Source: Clostridiaceae bacterium (GTDB lineage: Bacteria > Bacillota > Clostridia > Oscillospirales > Acutalibacteraceae). Taken from it: 28,028 nt of DNA. Below, one piece after another: positions 15,172-22,612 of this stretch. Within the stretch, counting starts at the first letter, position 1. Every line of letters begins with the position of its first letter. The stretch covers positions 1-28,028 of the forward strand of contig JAEDFL010000026.1 in NCBI GenBank assembly GCA_016292785.1. The letters are read 5' to 3'. The position numbers and the translations under genes were made by a program. The notes under the pieces are model-generated. The model was not told the DNA's origin. It searched no databases and saw only the letters and a program-made list of their open reading frames with translations.

Positions 15172-16257
15172 ATGTCTGTAATACAGGAGTTCAAATGTCC
15201 GTCCTGCGGCGGTGCAATAGAATTTGACAGCAGTATTCAGAAAATGAAATGTCCTTACTGCGACTCCGAGTTTGATATGCAGGCTCTTGCGGACTATGAC
15301 AATGTTCTCAGCGCAGGACAGACGGACGAAATGGTTTGGGAAACCTCTGCCGGAGCTGAGTGGCAGGACGGAGAGACCGACGGTCTTAAAACCTATGTGT
15401 GCAAGTCCTGCGGCGGTGAAATTGTCGGCGACGACACAACTGCGGCAACCTCATGCCCCTACTGCGACAACCCCGTTGTCCTTTCGGGACAGTTTACGGG
15501 GAACCTGAAGCCTGATTACGTTATCCCGTTCAAGCTGGATAAAAAGGCGGCGAAAGAAGCGCTGAAGAACCATTACAAGGGCAAGAGACTTCTTCCGAAG
15601 GTATTCAAGGAAGCAAATCATATCGACGAGATCAAGGGTGTTTACGTTCCGTTTTGGCTCTTTGACGCCGATGTGAATGCGAACATTACATACAAGGCTA
15701 CAAGGACAAGAACCTGGAGCGACAGCAAATATGATTATACCGAAACCTCGTATTTTTCGGTTTACCGCGGCGGCACGGTCGGCTTTGAGCGAGTTCCGGT
15801 TGACGGATCGTCAAAGATGGCGGACGACCTTATGGAGTCGATAGAGCCGTTTGATTTTTCGGGCGCCGTTGATTTCCAGACGGCGTACCTTTCAGGTTAT
15901 CTTGCGGATAAATACGACGTCGGTGCAGAGGAGAGCATCGAGCGTGCCAACTCAAGAATTAAAAAAAGCACCGAGGACACATTTGCTTCAACCGTTCAGG
16001 GATACACAAGAGTTTGGCCCGAAATGACAAACGTTCAGCTTAACAACGGCATAGCGAAATATGCCCTCTATCCCGTATGGCTGCTTAACACAACGTGGGA
16101 GGGCAAGAAGTACACCTTCGCCATGAACGGACAAACAGGAAAGTTTGTCGGTAATCTTCCCCTTGACAAGAGAAAACTGACGTGCTGGTTTGCCGGACTG
16201 ATGGGAGCCGTCAGCGCGGCTGCGTTCGCATTTTTCTATTTGCTTTGGCTGATGTAG
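15172..16257 (+). CDS. Zinc-ribbon membrane protein (YdjG-like)
   Basis: A 361-residue protein of the family annotated TFIIB-type zinc ribbon-containing protein, related to B. subtilis YdjG. Two zinc ribbons stand at the N-terminus: CPSCGGAIEFD...CPYCDSEF (about 9-32) and CKSCGGEIVG...CPYCDNPV (about 80-103). A strand-rich domain follows (about 110-330) with YVPFWLFDADVNANITYKA and ALYPVWLLNTTWEGKKYTFAMNGQTGK, then one C-terminal membrane helix (about 335-360). The ATG at 15172 has a weak site (GAGTG); a TTG/ATG further up lacks one. Its stop overlaps the ribosome site of the TPM gene. In B. subtilis ydjG lies directly beside ydjH (TPM) and ydjI (SPFH), the same partners as here. Confidence 0.87.
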   Translation: MSVIQEFKCPSCGGAIEFDSSIQKMKCPYCDSEFDMQALADYDNVLSAGQTDEMVWETSAGAEWQDGETDGLKTYVCKSCGGEIVGDDTTAATSCPYCDNPVVLSGQFTGNLKPDYVIPFKLDKKAAKEALKNHYKGKRLLPKVFKEANHIDEIKGVYVPFWLFDADVNANITYKATRTRTWSDSKYDYTETSYFSVYRGGTVGFERVPVDGSSKMADDLMESIEPFDFSGAVDFQTAYLSGYLADKYDVGAEESIERANSRIKKSTEDTFASTVQGYTRVWPEMTNVQLNNGIAKYALYPVWLLNTTWEGKKYTFAMNGQTGKFVGNLPLDKRKLTCWFAGLMGAVSAAAFAFFYLLWLM

Positions 16258-16269
16258 GAGGTGGAGTGA

Positions 16270-17547
16270 ATGAAAAAACGTATTTTTGCTTTGTTGACCG
16301 TATTCGTTCTGTGCCTTGTAATGAGCGTGACGGCATTTGCGGTGAATACAGAGGTTCAGTATGTTTCCGACGACTCCGGAATGTATCTGGACACCGATAT
16401 CCGTGAGAAGCTGAACGGCTATGCGGAGTTTTTCTCCGGCGAGGTAGACGTTGATATTATATTTGTCTACACTCATATCACGGATTTTGAAGAATGTATA
16501 AAGTCACTTCCTCTCGGCGAAAGACAGGAAAAGATTATTATGATCGAGGACGAGGAAAGCTGGGATCTCTATACTTACGGCGAGGTCGGGAAAGATTTCG
16601 GCGAGGAGGATATTTCCGCCGTCAGAGAAGCATACAATGCGCCCGAGAGGTTTTCCGACAGCGTAGCCTCTTATATCAAGGCAACGGCAAAGCTTGTTGC
16701 TCAGAAGAAGGGCAAAACGGTCAGCTTTGCTCAGGGCGAAAACAGCTTCGATTCCTCGGCGACAAAGACAGGTCCTAACAATACCATTATATTGGATAAG
16801 CCCGATAGAATGGTCGATATGGCGGACGTTCTCTCCTCATCTGAGGAAGCCGATCTGAGAACAAAGCTGAACGAGCTGAGCGTAAAAGGCGGAATAGATG
16901 TTTCCGTTGTGACCGTTTCCGACCTTATGGGCAAAACCCTTGAGGAATATGCCAATGATTTTTACGACTACAACTGGTACGGAATGGGTGCCGGGGTCAA
17001 CGGAATCATCCTTGTTGTCAGAATAAACGACGGCGGCACTTATTCAAAGGGCAATAGCTGGATATCCACCACGGGAACAGGCGTTACAGCCTTTAACGGC
17101 GACGGTATTCAGTTCATCGGCAAGCAGATCACTCCCGAGCTTAAAAAGGAAAAGTATTATGAAGCCTTTACCGAGTTTGTTTCGTGGAGCGACGATTTCG
17201 TAACACAGTACAACACTAAGGGCGCTTATACCTCCGATAATATGCCCGAGGGCGATTTCCAGTTCGGAAAGTATATTCTTATTTCTCTCGCTGTCGGCTT
17301 GGTTGTTGCTTTTATAGTTACCGCAAGTATGAAAAAGAAGCTGAACACAGTTGCTTTAAAGGCAGAAGCGTCCGATTATATGAAGCCCGGTACGCTGAAT
17401 GTCACCTCGGCGAACGATGTTTTCCTTTACTCAAATGTTAGCAGAAGAGAGAAGACTAACTCGAATTCTTCGTCAAACTCGTCTTCGTCAAGCTCGTCTT
17501 CGTCAAGCTCGTCTTCGGGTATGTCGCACGGCGGCGGAGGATTTTAA
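16270..17547 (+). CDS. TPM-domain membrane protein (YdjH-like)
   Basis: A 425-residue exported, membrane-anchored protein. A signal peptide (1 to about 24, ending VTAFA) is followed by an outer region with two similar parts: residues about 30-150 (degenerate) and about 178-310 (clear TPM domain: RMVDMADVLSSSEEADLRTK, GGIDVSVVTVSDL, LEEYANDFYDYNWYGMG, GVNGIILVV). A membrane helix lies at about 333-355 and the cytoplasmic tail ends in a Ser/Asn tract and SHGGGGF, typical of the family. TPM domains are linked to photosystem II repair in plants and envelope stress in bacteria. AGGAGGTGG at 16256-16264 sets the ATG at 16270. It follows the YdjG-like gene by 12 bases. Confidence 0.9.
   Translation: MKKRIFALLTVFVLCLVMSVTAFAVNTEVQYVSDDSGMYLDTDIREKLNGYAEFFSGEVDVDIIFVYTHITDFEECIKSLPLGERQEKIIMIEDEESWDLYTYGEVGKDFGEEDISAVREAYNAPERFSDSVASYIKATAKLVAQKKGKTVSFAQGENSFDSSATKTGPNNTIILDKPDRMVDMADVLSSSEEADLRTKLNELSVKGGIDVSVVTVSDLMGKTLEEYANDFYDYNWYGMGAGVNGIILVVRINDGGTYSKGNSWISTTGTGVTAFNGDGIQFIGKQITPELKKEKYYEAFTEFVSWSDDFVTQYNTKGAYTSDNMPEGDFQFGKYILISLAVGLVVAFIVTASMKKKLNTVALKAEASDYMKPGTLNVTSANDVFLYSNVSRREKTNSNSSSNSSSSSSSSSSSSSGMSHGGGGF
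17467..17517 (+). repeat. 15-bp serine-tract microsatellite in the TPM gene
   Basis: Three and a half copies of a 15-bp unit (TCTTCGTCAAGCTCG, first copy with one change) encode the Ser-rich tail. The unit keeps the frame, so length variation between strains is expected. Confidence 0.85.
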
Positions 17548-17577
17548 AATTCACCTATTCATACGGAGGTATAAGAA

Positions 17578-18156
17578 ATGAGCATTTTTGATAAACTGAA
17601 GAATACAGCCGCTTCGGCGGTTGGCTCGGCGGTGCAGTCTGCCGTTCAGTCGGTCGGCAACAAGCGTGAAACCTTTACGTTTGCCGCCCTGCCGGAAAGC
17701 CTTGCTGAAATGCAGGCACTTCCCGAAGCGGATCTCGGCGATCCGTATAAGACGGCGGCTTTGACGGTCTGCGCTCTCTGCGTCTATGCCGCAGATAAGG
17801 ATATCGGCACAGAGATGCTGAATTGGCTCAGAGGTCCCCGCCCGTTGAGCGGAGTGGATATTTCTTTCCTCAACGACAGGTTCATGGGTGGCAAGACCTA
17901 TATCCCGTTTTCGTATTTTGCAGGCGCAGTTCCCGGAAACGACTACACCCCGTCTCAGCCGTACAAAATCACCGTTGAGAGCAACCATATTTCTGCGGCG
18001 GAGCAGGGTTATATGAAGCTTTTCATTCCCTGCGGAGGAGCGGACAGTCCTCGTCCGATCAAGCTGAGAATGAGGGGAGACGGCAAGTGGTTTTTGTGGG
18101 AGCAGTATCTTCTTTCAGATATCCGCACTCCGAAATCTGCCGATCCTTGGGCATAA
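17578..18156 (+). CDS. Conserved protein with a possible membrane-binding N-terminal helix, unknown function
   Basis: A 192-residue soluble protein, last in the envelope cluster. Residues 1-30 (MSIFDKLKNTAASAVGSAVQ...) could form an amphipathic helix like the membrane-sensing N-terminus of PspA, which is missing from this cluster. The rest (about 35-192) has a helical segment with ALTVCALCVYAADKDIGTEMLNWLRGPRPLSG and a strand-rich end (MKLFIPCGGADSPRPIKLRMRGDGKWFLWEQYLL). I know similar proteins beside SPFH/TPM genes in Clostridia, annotated only as domains of unknown function (possibly DUF6935; the number is from memory). ACGGAGG lies 8 bases before the ATG. A terminator follows. Confidence 0.75.
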   Translation: MSIFDKLKNTAASAVGSAVQSAVQSVGNKRETFTFAALPESLAEMQALPEADLGDPYKTAALTVCALCVYAADKDIGTEMLNWLRGPRPLSGVDISFLNDRFMGGKTYIPFSYFAGAVPGNDYTPSQPYKITVESNHISAAEQGYMKLFIPCGGADSPRPIKLRMRGDGKWFLWEQYLLSDIRTPKSADPWA

Positions 18157-18173
18157 GTTGATAAATAAAATGA

Positions 18174-18210
18174 GGCTGTCGCTAATAAAGTGCGGCAGTC
18201 TTATTCTTTT
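18174..18210 (+). terminator. Terminator of the envelope cluster
   Basis: 9-bp stem GGCTGTCGC (18174-18182) / GCGGCAGTC (18192-18200) with two G-U pairs and a 9-base loop, followed by TTATTCTTTT. It closes the co-directional run that began at 10891. Confidence 0.75.
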
Positions 18211-18299
18211 ACGGCTTCCGCAATTAAGAGATATTATGTATTTAAACAGCAAAAACTATACAAACATCGGTCGTCTGTGTGGTTCTATAATAAAAATTT

Positions 18300-18328
18300 T
18301 TGACTTTTTTATGCGATTTATGTATAAT
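18300..18328 (+). promoter_or_regulatory. Promoter of the phosphoesterase gene
   Basis: -35 TTGACT (18300-18305), exact 17-base spacer, -10 TATAAT (18323-18328), 38 bases before the ATG at 18367. The 18157-18366 gap otherwise holds only the terminator. Confidence 0.8.
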
Positions 18329-18366
18329 ATATTATGTAATTTAAAATAGAAAGAAGTAAGTGGATT

Positions 18367-19431
18367 ATGAACTATATCTTAACCGTATTTTCAATTCTTT
18401 TGTCGCTGTGTCAGATATTCAGTCCCGTGTGGGCAAAGCTTGTTCACGGCGAGGATTATTATTTTGAAAACTGGTCTGCGGATCAGGCTTACACCGAGGA
18501 TTACGCTCAGAACATCGAAAAGGATCCCAATAAGGATTTTGTAATTCTCAGCCTGACGGATATTCAGCTTGAAAAGTGGCAGGCGTTTTCCGACGAGGGA
18601 AAAAGAACATGGAGAATAATTGACGAGCTTGTGTCTGAAACCGAGCCTGACCTGATTGTTCTTCCCGGTGACAATGCATGGGCAACAAGCACATATCTTG
18701 AAACAATTAAGCACATTGACGCTTACGGTATTCCTTGGGCACCGATCATGGGAAATCACGATGGCGCCTGCTGTATCAGCGAATTTTGGTGCGCATACAA
18801 ATTTTTTCAAGCGGAGAACTGCCTGTTTAAATTTGGACCGAAAGATATGGGCTACGGCAACTATATTATAAACATCACGGAGAACGGCAAAATTATTCAC
18901 AGCCTTTTCATGATGGATACCCATTCCGATCTCAGAGACGGCGCTAACATAAACGGCGAAAAGGACGGAGGATATGATCATCTTTGGGAAAATCAGATTG
19001 AATGGTACAAGTGGGCGGTCAACGGCATTTCCGAGCTTGCAGGAGGAACGGTTGAAAGCACGGTGATTTTCCACATTCCCGTCGTTGAGTACAAGGATGC
19101 ATGGGCGGCAGCTTATGATGAGGAAAAGGGCGAGTACAGGGAAGAATATAAGGACACCTCGTTCGGAGTTAATCACGAAGCTCCATGTCCGGCACCGCAG
19201 AACAACGGATTTTTCACGGTTTGCAAGGAGCTTGGCAGTACAAAGAATATCATCTGCGGTCACGATCATGTAAACTGCTCGTCAATTCTTTATGACGGAA
19301 TAAGGCTGACTTATTCGCTGAAATGCGGCTCGGGCGGCTACTGGGAAAAGGATATGAGCGGCGGCACGGTTGAAACAATCGGATCGGACGGAACCGCAAG
19401 TATTCATCACGTTTACTCAAACGGAGAATAA
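18367..19431 (+). CDS. Calcineurin-like metallophosphoesterase
   Basis: A 354-residue hydrolase of the two-metal phosphoesterase superfamily, probably at the cell surface: residues 1-24 form a hydrophobic signal or anchor. The metal ligands appear in order: Asp65 (SLTDIQ), Asp102 (PGDN), Asn130 and the catalytic His131 (GNHD), His236 (VIFHIPV), His299 and His301 (GHDH). Position 67 is Gln where many relatives have His in the first D-x-H motif. It has its own promoter and a strong shared terminator, so it is a single-gene unit. The substrate is unknown; nucleotides, phosphomonoesters or phosphodiesters are all possible. Confidence 0.92.
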   Translation: MNYILTVFSILLSLCQIFSPVWAKLVHGEDYYFENWSADQAYTEDYAQNIEKDPNKDFVILSLTDIQLEKWQAFSDEGKRTWRIIDELVSETEPDLIVLPGDNAWATSTYLETIKHIDAYGIPWAPIMGNHDGACCISEFWCAYKFFQAENCLFKFGPKDMGYGNYIINITENGKIIHSLFMMDTHSDLRDGANINGEKDGGYDHLWENQIEWYKWAVNGISELAGGTVESTVIFHIPVVEYKDAWAAAYDEEKGEYREEYKDTSFGVNHEAPCPAPQNNGFFTVCKELGSTKNIICGHDHVNCSSILYDGIRLTYSLKCGSGGYWEKDMSGGTVETIGSDGTASIHHVYSNGE

Positions 19432-19437
19432 AAATTA

Positions 19438-19477
19438 AGAGTTTGCACGTTTTTTCTTAGTGCAAACTCTTTTTTTA
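19438..19477. terminator. Bidirectional terminator between the phosphoesterase and pdxR
   Basis: Perfect 11-bp stem AGAGTTTGCAC (19438-19448) / GTGCAAACTCT (19460-19470), followed by seven T on the plus strand and by TAATTTTT on the minus strand. It serves both convergent genes; the pdxR stop lies in the T-run. Confidence 0.92.
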
Positions 19478-20878
19478 CTCCTCACAAATCAGGCTGCAAA
19501 TTATTTCACTGACTTGTGTAAATTTATTCAGATCAATATTTGAATAGTTTATTATGAAGTAATGCTCCTTTGCTCCCTCGTCGGACAAATAAAACTCGGA
19601 AAGCGATTGGATTTTTATTCCGCTTTCCTTCATTTTCTCTTTCAGCACCTCATCGGGGATATCCGTCCTGAGCCTTAGAAGAAAATGAAGTCCCGATTTG
19701 TTTTCGATTATCTCGCATTTGTCCTTGAGACTGCTGTTTTCAATACAGCTTATCAGCCTTTTCCTCTGCCTTATATAATAGAGTCTCATACGGTTGATGT
19801 GCTTTTCAAAATAGCCTCGGTCGATGAATGACGCCAAGGTGTATTGCTCGAAGTTTGAAACGGTGCAGGAATAGAATGAAAGGCGGCTGTAAAATATGTT
19901 CGCAAGGTGAACGGGCAGGATCATATAGCTGATTCGGATCGTCGGAGTCAGCGACTTTGAAAAAGTATTCATATAAATTACCTTTTCGCAGGCGTCAATG
20001 CTGAAAAGGGTGGGCAGGGGCTTGCCGTTTGCCCTGAATTCGCTGTCGTAATCGTCCTCGATTATGTACCGTCCGGCTTCTTCGTTTGCCCACGCAAGCA
20101 CCTCGTATCTCCTGTTCGCAGGCATGGTTATTCCTGTCGGGAAGTGGTGGTTAGGACTGATGTGCGCTATGTCCGCACCCGATCTGTGCAGGGAGTCCAC
20201 GGAAATGCCGCTGTCGTCAATGTCGGCGAAGCCACATTCAATATGGTATTGCTTGTATATCTGAGCGAGCTTTTTGTAGCCGGGATTTTCTATGCAGTAT
20301 TTTTTATCCTTGCCGAGTATTTGTATCAGCAGACCGTAAAGGTATTCGGTTCCTGCGCCGATAACTATCTGATCGGGATCTACCAACATTCCCCGGAAAG
20401 ATTTCAGATAGTCGGCAATCGCCACCCTCAGCTCGTAAATTCCTCCCGTGGGCGAAACCTCCATAAGCTCACGGCTTCTTTCGGACATCGTTTCACGCAG
20501 AAGCTTTGCCCAGATCGAAAAAGGGAAGTTGTCGGGATTTGTTTTGTTGTTCGACAGGTCAAACCTGAATTTGGCAGGTTTTTCGGGAACTTTTATATCC
20601 AGTTTAATGCTTGTCCCGGCAGGAACCCTTGACATCTCGTTGATGTTTGCGACATAATAGCCCTTTTTCGGAACGGTGAAAACATAGCCCTCGCTAATCA
20701 ACTGGTCATAAGCATTCTGAATCGTAATGGTACTTATCCCGTTGTTTCTTGCAAATGAACGTTTGGACGGAAGCTTTTCGTTGGGGGACAAAATTCCCGA
20801 TATTATGTCACTTTTTATGTGTTTATACACCTGCTCATACAGGGGTGTGTCCGAATTGTCGAAAACATATGTAAGCAT
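19475..20878 (-). CDS. pdxR: MocR/GntR-type regulator PdxR
   Basis: Transcription regulator of vitamin B6 synthesis made of a GntR winged helix (about 10-80: YEQVYKHIKSDIISGILSPNEKLPSKR...) fused to an aminotransferase-like domain (about 110-467). The pyridoxal-phosphate Lys is K308 in NTFSKSL, with supporting motifs SPNHHFPTG (241-249) and IIEDDYDSEF (272-281). Length (467) is usual for MocR proteins. GGAGG lies 6 bases before the ATG at 20878. It is divergent from pdxS-pdxT across 106 bases, the classical PdxR arrangement in Gram-positive bacteria, where it activates pdxST when pyridoxal phosphate is low. That regulation here is inferred from the layout. Confidence 0.92.
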   Translation of the reverse strand: MLTYVFDNSDTPLYEQVYKHIKSDIISGILSPNEKLPSKRSFARNNGISTITIQNAYDQLISEGYVFTVPKKGYYVANINEMSRVPAGTSIKLDIKVPEKPAKFRFDLSNNKTNPDNFPFSIWAKLLRETMSERSRELMEVSPTGGIYELRVAIADYLKSFRGMLVDPDQIVIGAGTEYLYGLLIQILGKDKKYCIENPGYKKLAQIYKQYHIECGFADIDDSGISVDSLHRSGADIAHISPNHHFPTGITMPANRRYEVLAWANEEAGRYIIEDDYDSEFRANGKPLPTLFSIDACEKVIYMNTFSKSLTPTIRISYMILPVHLANIFYSRLSFYSCTVSNFEQYTLASFIDRGYFEKHINRMRLYYIRQRKRLISCIENSSLKDKCEIIENKSGLHFLLRLRTDIPDEVLKEKMKESGIKIQSLSEFYLSDEGAKEHYFIINYSNIDLNKFTQVSEIICSLICEE

Positions 20879-20896
20879 TTTGAGCCTCCGAAACTG

Positions 20897-20915
20897 ACAT
20901 ATGAAAATAATATGT
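20897..20915. promoter_or_regulatory. Candidate PdxR operator
   Basis: Dyad ACATAT-N7-ATATGT in the pdxR-pdxS gap, close to the pdxR start. It may serve for PdxR binding and self-control. Known PdxR sites are often paired repeats, so this is a candidate only. Confidence 0.4.
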
Positions 20916-20946
20916 TTTGAGTATTTTTATATAACCATATTTATTA

Positions 20947-20952
20947 TATAAT
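20947..20952 (+). promoter_or_regulatory. -10 element of pdxST
   Basis: TATAAT, 33 bases before the pdxS ATG. The expected -35 window (around 20924-20929) is only T/A-rich, which fits an activator-dependent promoter. Confidence 0.45.
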
Positions 20953-20984
20953 AACTTTCGAAAAAATTCAAGGAGGTTTCAGAA

Positions 20985-21860
20985 ATGAATTCAACTCAGT
21001 ACGGATTAAATAAAGGTTTGGCTCAGATGCTCAAGGGCGGCGTTATTATGGACGTCACAACCCCCGAACAGGCAAAGATCGCCGAGGAGGCAGGCGCATG
21101 CGCTGTTATGGCGCTTGAGAGAATTCCTGCGGATATCAGAGCCGCAGGCGGAGTTTCAAGAATGAGCGATCCCAAGATGATAAAGGGTATTCAGAATGCC
21201 GTAAGTATTCCCGTTATGGCAAAGTGCCGTATCGGCCACTTCGTTGAGGCTCAGCTTCTTGAGGCAATCGAAATAGATTACATAGACGAGTCAGAGGTTC
21301 TTTCCCCTGCGGACGATGTTTACCACATTGATAAAACTCAGTTTAAAGTACCTTTTGTATGCGGCGCAAGAGATCTCGGCGAGGCTCTCAGAAGAATTAA
21401 CGAGGGTGCTTCGATGATCCGAACAAAGGGTGAACCCGGCACGGGCGACGTTGTTCAGGCTGTCCGCCATATGAGAAAGATGAACTCAGAGATCAGAAAG
21501 ATCACCGCAATGCAGAAGGACGAGCTTTACGAGGAGGCAAAACAGCTTCAGGTTCCCTATGAGCTTGTTCAGTATGTCCATGAAAATGGAAAGCTTCCCG
21601 TTGTAAACTTTGCGGCAGGCGGAGTCGCAACTCCTGCGGATGCGGCTCTTATGATGCAGCTCGGCGCAGAGGGCGTTTTCGTCGGATCGGGTATCTTCAA
21701 GTCGGGCAATCCTGCAAAGAGAGCTTCGGCAATCGTTCAGGCGGTCACCAACTTTACCGACGCAAAGCTTATCGCAGAGCTTTCCGAGGATCTCGGCGAA
21801 GCAATGGTAGGTATCAATGAAAATGAAATTGAGCTTATCATGGAAGAAAGAGGTAAGTAA
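20985..21860 (+). CDS. pdxS: Pyridoxal 5'-phosphate synthase lyase subunit PdxS
   Basis: Makes pyridoxal 5'-phosphate from ribose 5-phosphate, glyceraldehyde 3-phosphate and ammonia (EC 4.3.3.6), as a dodecamer fed with ammonia by PdxT. The 291-residue barrel carries the catalytic residues Asp23 (MDVTTPEQA), Lys80 (MAKCRIGH) and Lys148 (IRTKGEPGTGD), each one position lower than Asp24, Lys81 and Lys149 of B. subtilis. The phosphate-binding FAAGGVATPADAALMMQLGAEGVFVGSGIF is intact. AGGAGG precedes the ATG. Its stop lies 1 base before the pdxT start. Confidence 0.98.
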   Translation: MNSTQYGLNKGLAQMLKGGVIMDVTTPEQAKIAEEAGACAVMALERIPADIRAAGGVSRMSDPKMIKGIQNAVSIPVMAKCRIGHFVEAQLLEAIEIDYIDESEVLSPADDVYHIDKTQFKVPFVCGARDLGEALRRINEGASMIRTKGEPGTGDVVQAVRHMRKMNSEIRKITAMQKDELYEEAKQLQVPYELVQYVHENGKLPVVNFAAGGVATPADAALMMQLGAEGVFVGSGIFKSGNPAKRASAIVQAVTNFTDAKLIAELSEDLGEAMVGINENEIELIMEERGK

Positions 21861-21861
21861 T

Positions 21862-22431
21862 ATGAGAATCGGCGTACTTGCCGTGCAGGGAGCGTTTATC
21901 GAGCATGAGCATATGCTTGAAAAGCTTGGAGTTGACTGCGTTGAGCTCAGGCAGAAGGAGGATCTTTCAGGCATTGACGGCATTGTGCTCCCCGGCGGAG
22001 AAAGCACCGTCCAGGGCAAGCTTCTTCACAAGCTGGATATGTTTGAGCCGATAAGGGATATGATCTCGGACGGACTTCCCGTTCTTGCGACCTGTGCAGG
22101 ACTTATATTGCTTGCTCAGAAAATCGACAACGATGACACGATCCACCTTGCAACCCTGCCCGTAACTGTCAGGAGAAATGCCTACGGCAGACAGCTTGCG
22201 AGCTTCACGACCGATGCTCAGATCAAGGATATCGGAACATATCCGCTCGTCTTTATCCGTGCTCCGTATATTACGGACGTGAACGGAGATGCGGAGATAC
22301 TGACGGTTGTTGACGGAAACACGGTCGGAGTGAGGTATAAAAATCAGATCGGTCTGGCGTTTCATCCCGAGATGACGGAGGACACAAGAGTCCACGAATA
22401 TTTTATTGATTTAGTAAAAAAGAATAAATAA
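21862..22431 (+). CDS. pdxT: Pyridoxal 5'-phosphate synthase glutaminase subunit PdxT
   Basis: Class I glutamine amidotransferase that releases ammonia from glutamine and channels it to PdxS. The 189-residue protein has the family signatures LAVQGAF, LPGGESTVQGK (43-53), the nucleophile Cys78 in ATCAGL, and the His168/Glu170 pair in AFHPEMTED. The ATG at 21862 is correct: AGAGGTAAGTAAT at the end of pdxS supplies the ribosome site, and the B. subtilis protein starts at the same place. It follows pdxS directly and shares its promoter. Confidence 0.97.
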   Translation: MRIGVLAVQGAFIEHEHMLEKLGVDCVELRQKEDLSGIDGIVLPGGESTVQGKLLHKLDMFEPIRDMISDGLPVLATCAGLILLAQKIDNDDTIHLATLPVTVRRNAYGRQLASFTTDAQIKDIGTYPLVFIRAPYITDVNGDAEILTVVDGNTVGVRYKNQIGLAFHPEMTEDTRVHEYFIDLVKKNK

Positions 22432-22432
22432 C

Positions 22433-22470
22433 AAAAAGGCAGTGAACGTGAAAGCGTTTGCTGCTTTTTT
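22433..22470 (+). terminator. Terminator of pdxST
   Basis: 16-bp imperfect stem AAAAAGGCAGTGAACG (22433-22448) / CGTTTGCTGCTTTTTT (22455-22470) with a few G-U pairs and a 6-base loop. Confidence 0.85.
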
Positions 22471-22521
22471 AATTTCAACCTGTAAAATATAATGATTTGT
22501 CAAAAAATAATTCATTTTGTC

Positions 22522-22549
22522 TTGACATTTTCAAAAATATGAGTATAAT
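22522..22549 (+). promoter_or_regulatory. Promoter of the TetR-LiaF-Toastrack operon
   Basis: -35 TTGACA (22522-22527), 16-base spacer, -10 TATAAT (22544-22549): close to consensus, so strong unless repressed. The tandem repeats at 22552-22593 lie over the expected transcription start. Confidence 0.82.
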
Positions 22550-22551
22550 TA

Positions 22552-22593
22552 AAACAGATGTTCTGAAACAAGTGTTTTAAAACAAATATTTTA
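22552..22593 (+). promoter_or_regulatory. Three tandem 14-bp repeats, probable TetR operator
   Basis: AAACAGATGTTCTG, AAACAAGTGTTTTA and AAACAAATATTTTA lie end to end directly after the -10. Each repeat contains AACA-N2-TGTT-like symmetry, and the second junction forms the perfect 12-bp palindrome TGTTTTAAAACA (22573-22584). The position is ideal for repression by the TetR-type protein encoded at 22613. Confidence 0.68.
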
Positions 22594-22612
22594 AATTAAA
22601 GGAGCCGAAAAA

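Noticed and set aside
18158..18349. A 63-codon plus-strand open frame after the envelope cluster
   Set aside because: It covers a terminator and the phosphoesterase promoter region, starts without a ribosome site and has no protein-like composition.
18391..19269. A 292-codon minus-strand open frame
   Set aside because: It lies wholly opposite the metallophosphoesterase, whose motifs are intact, and its composition is that of a mirror frame.
22435..22612. Riboswitch in the gaps before pdxS or the TetR gene
   Set aside because: The leaders are short and show only promoters, operators or a terminator, with no conserved aptamer that I recognise.
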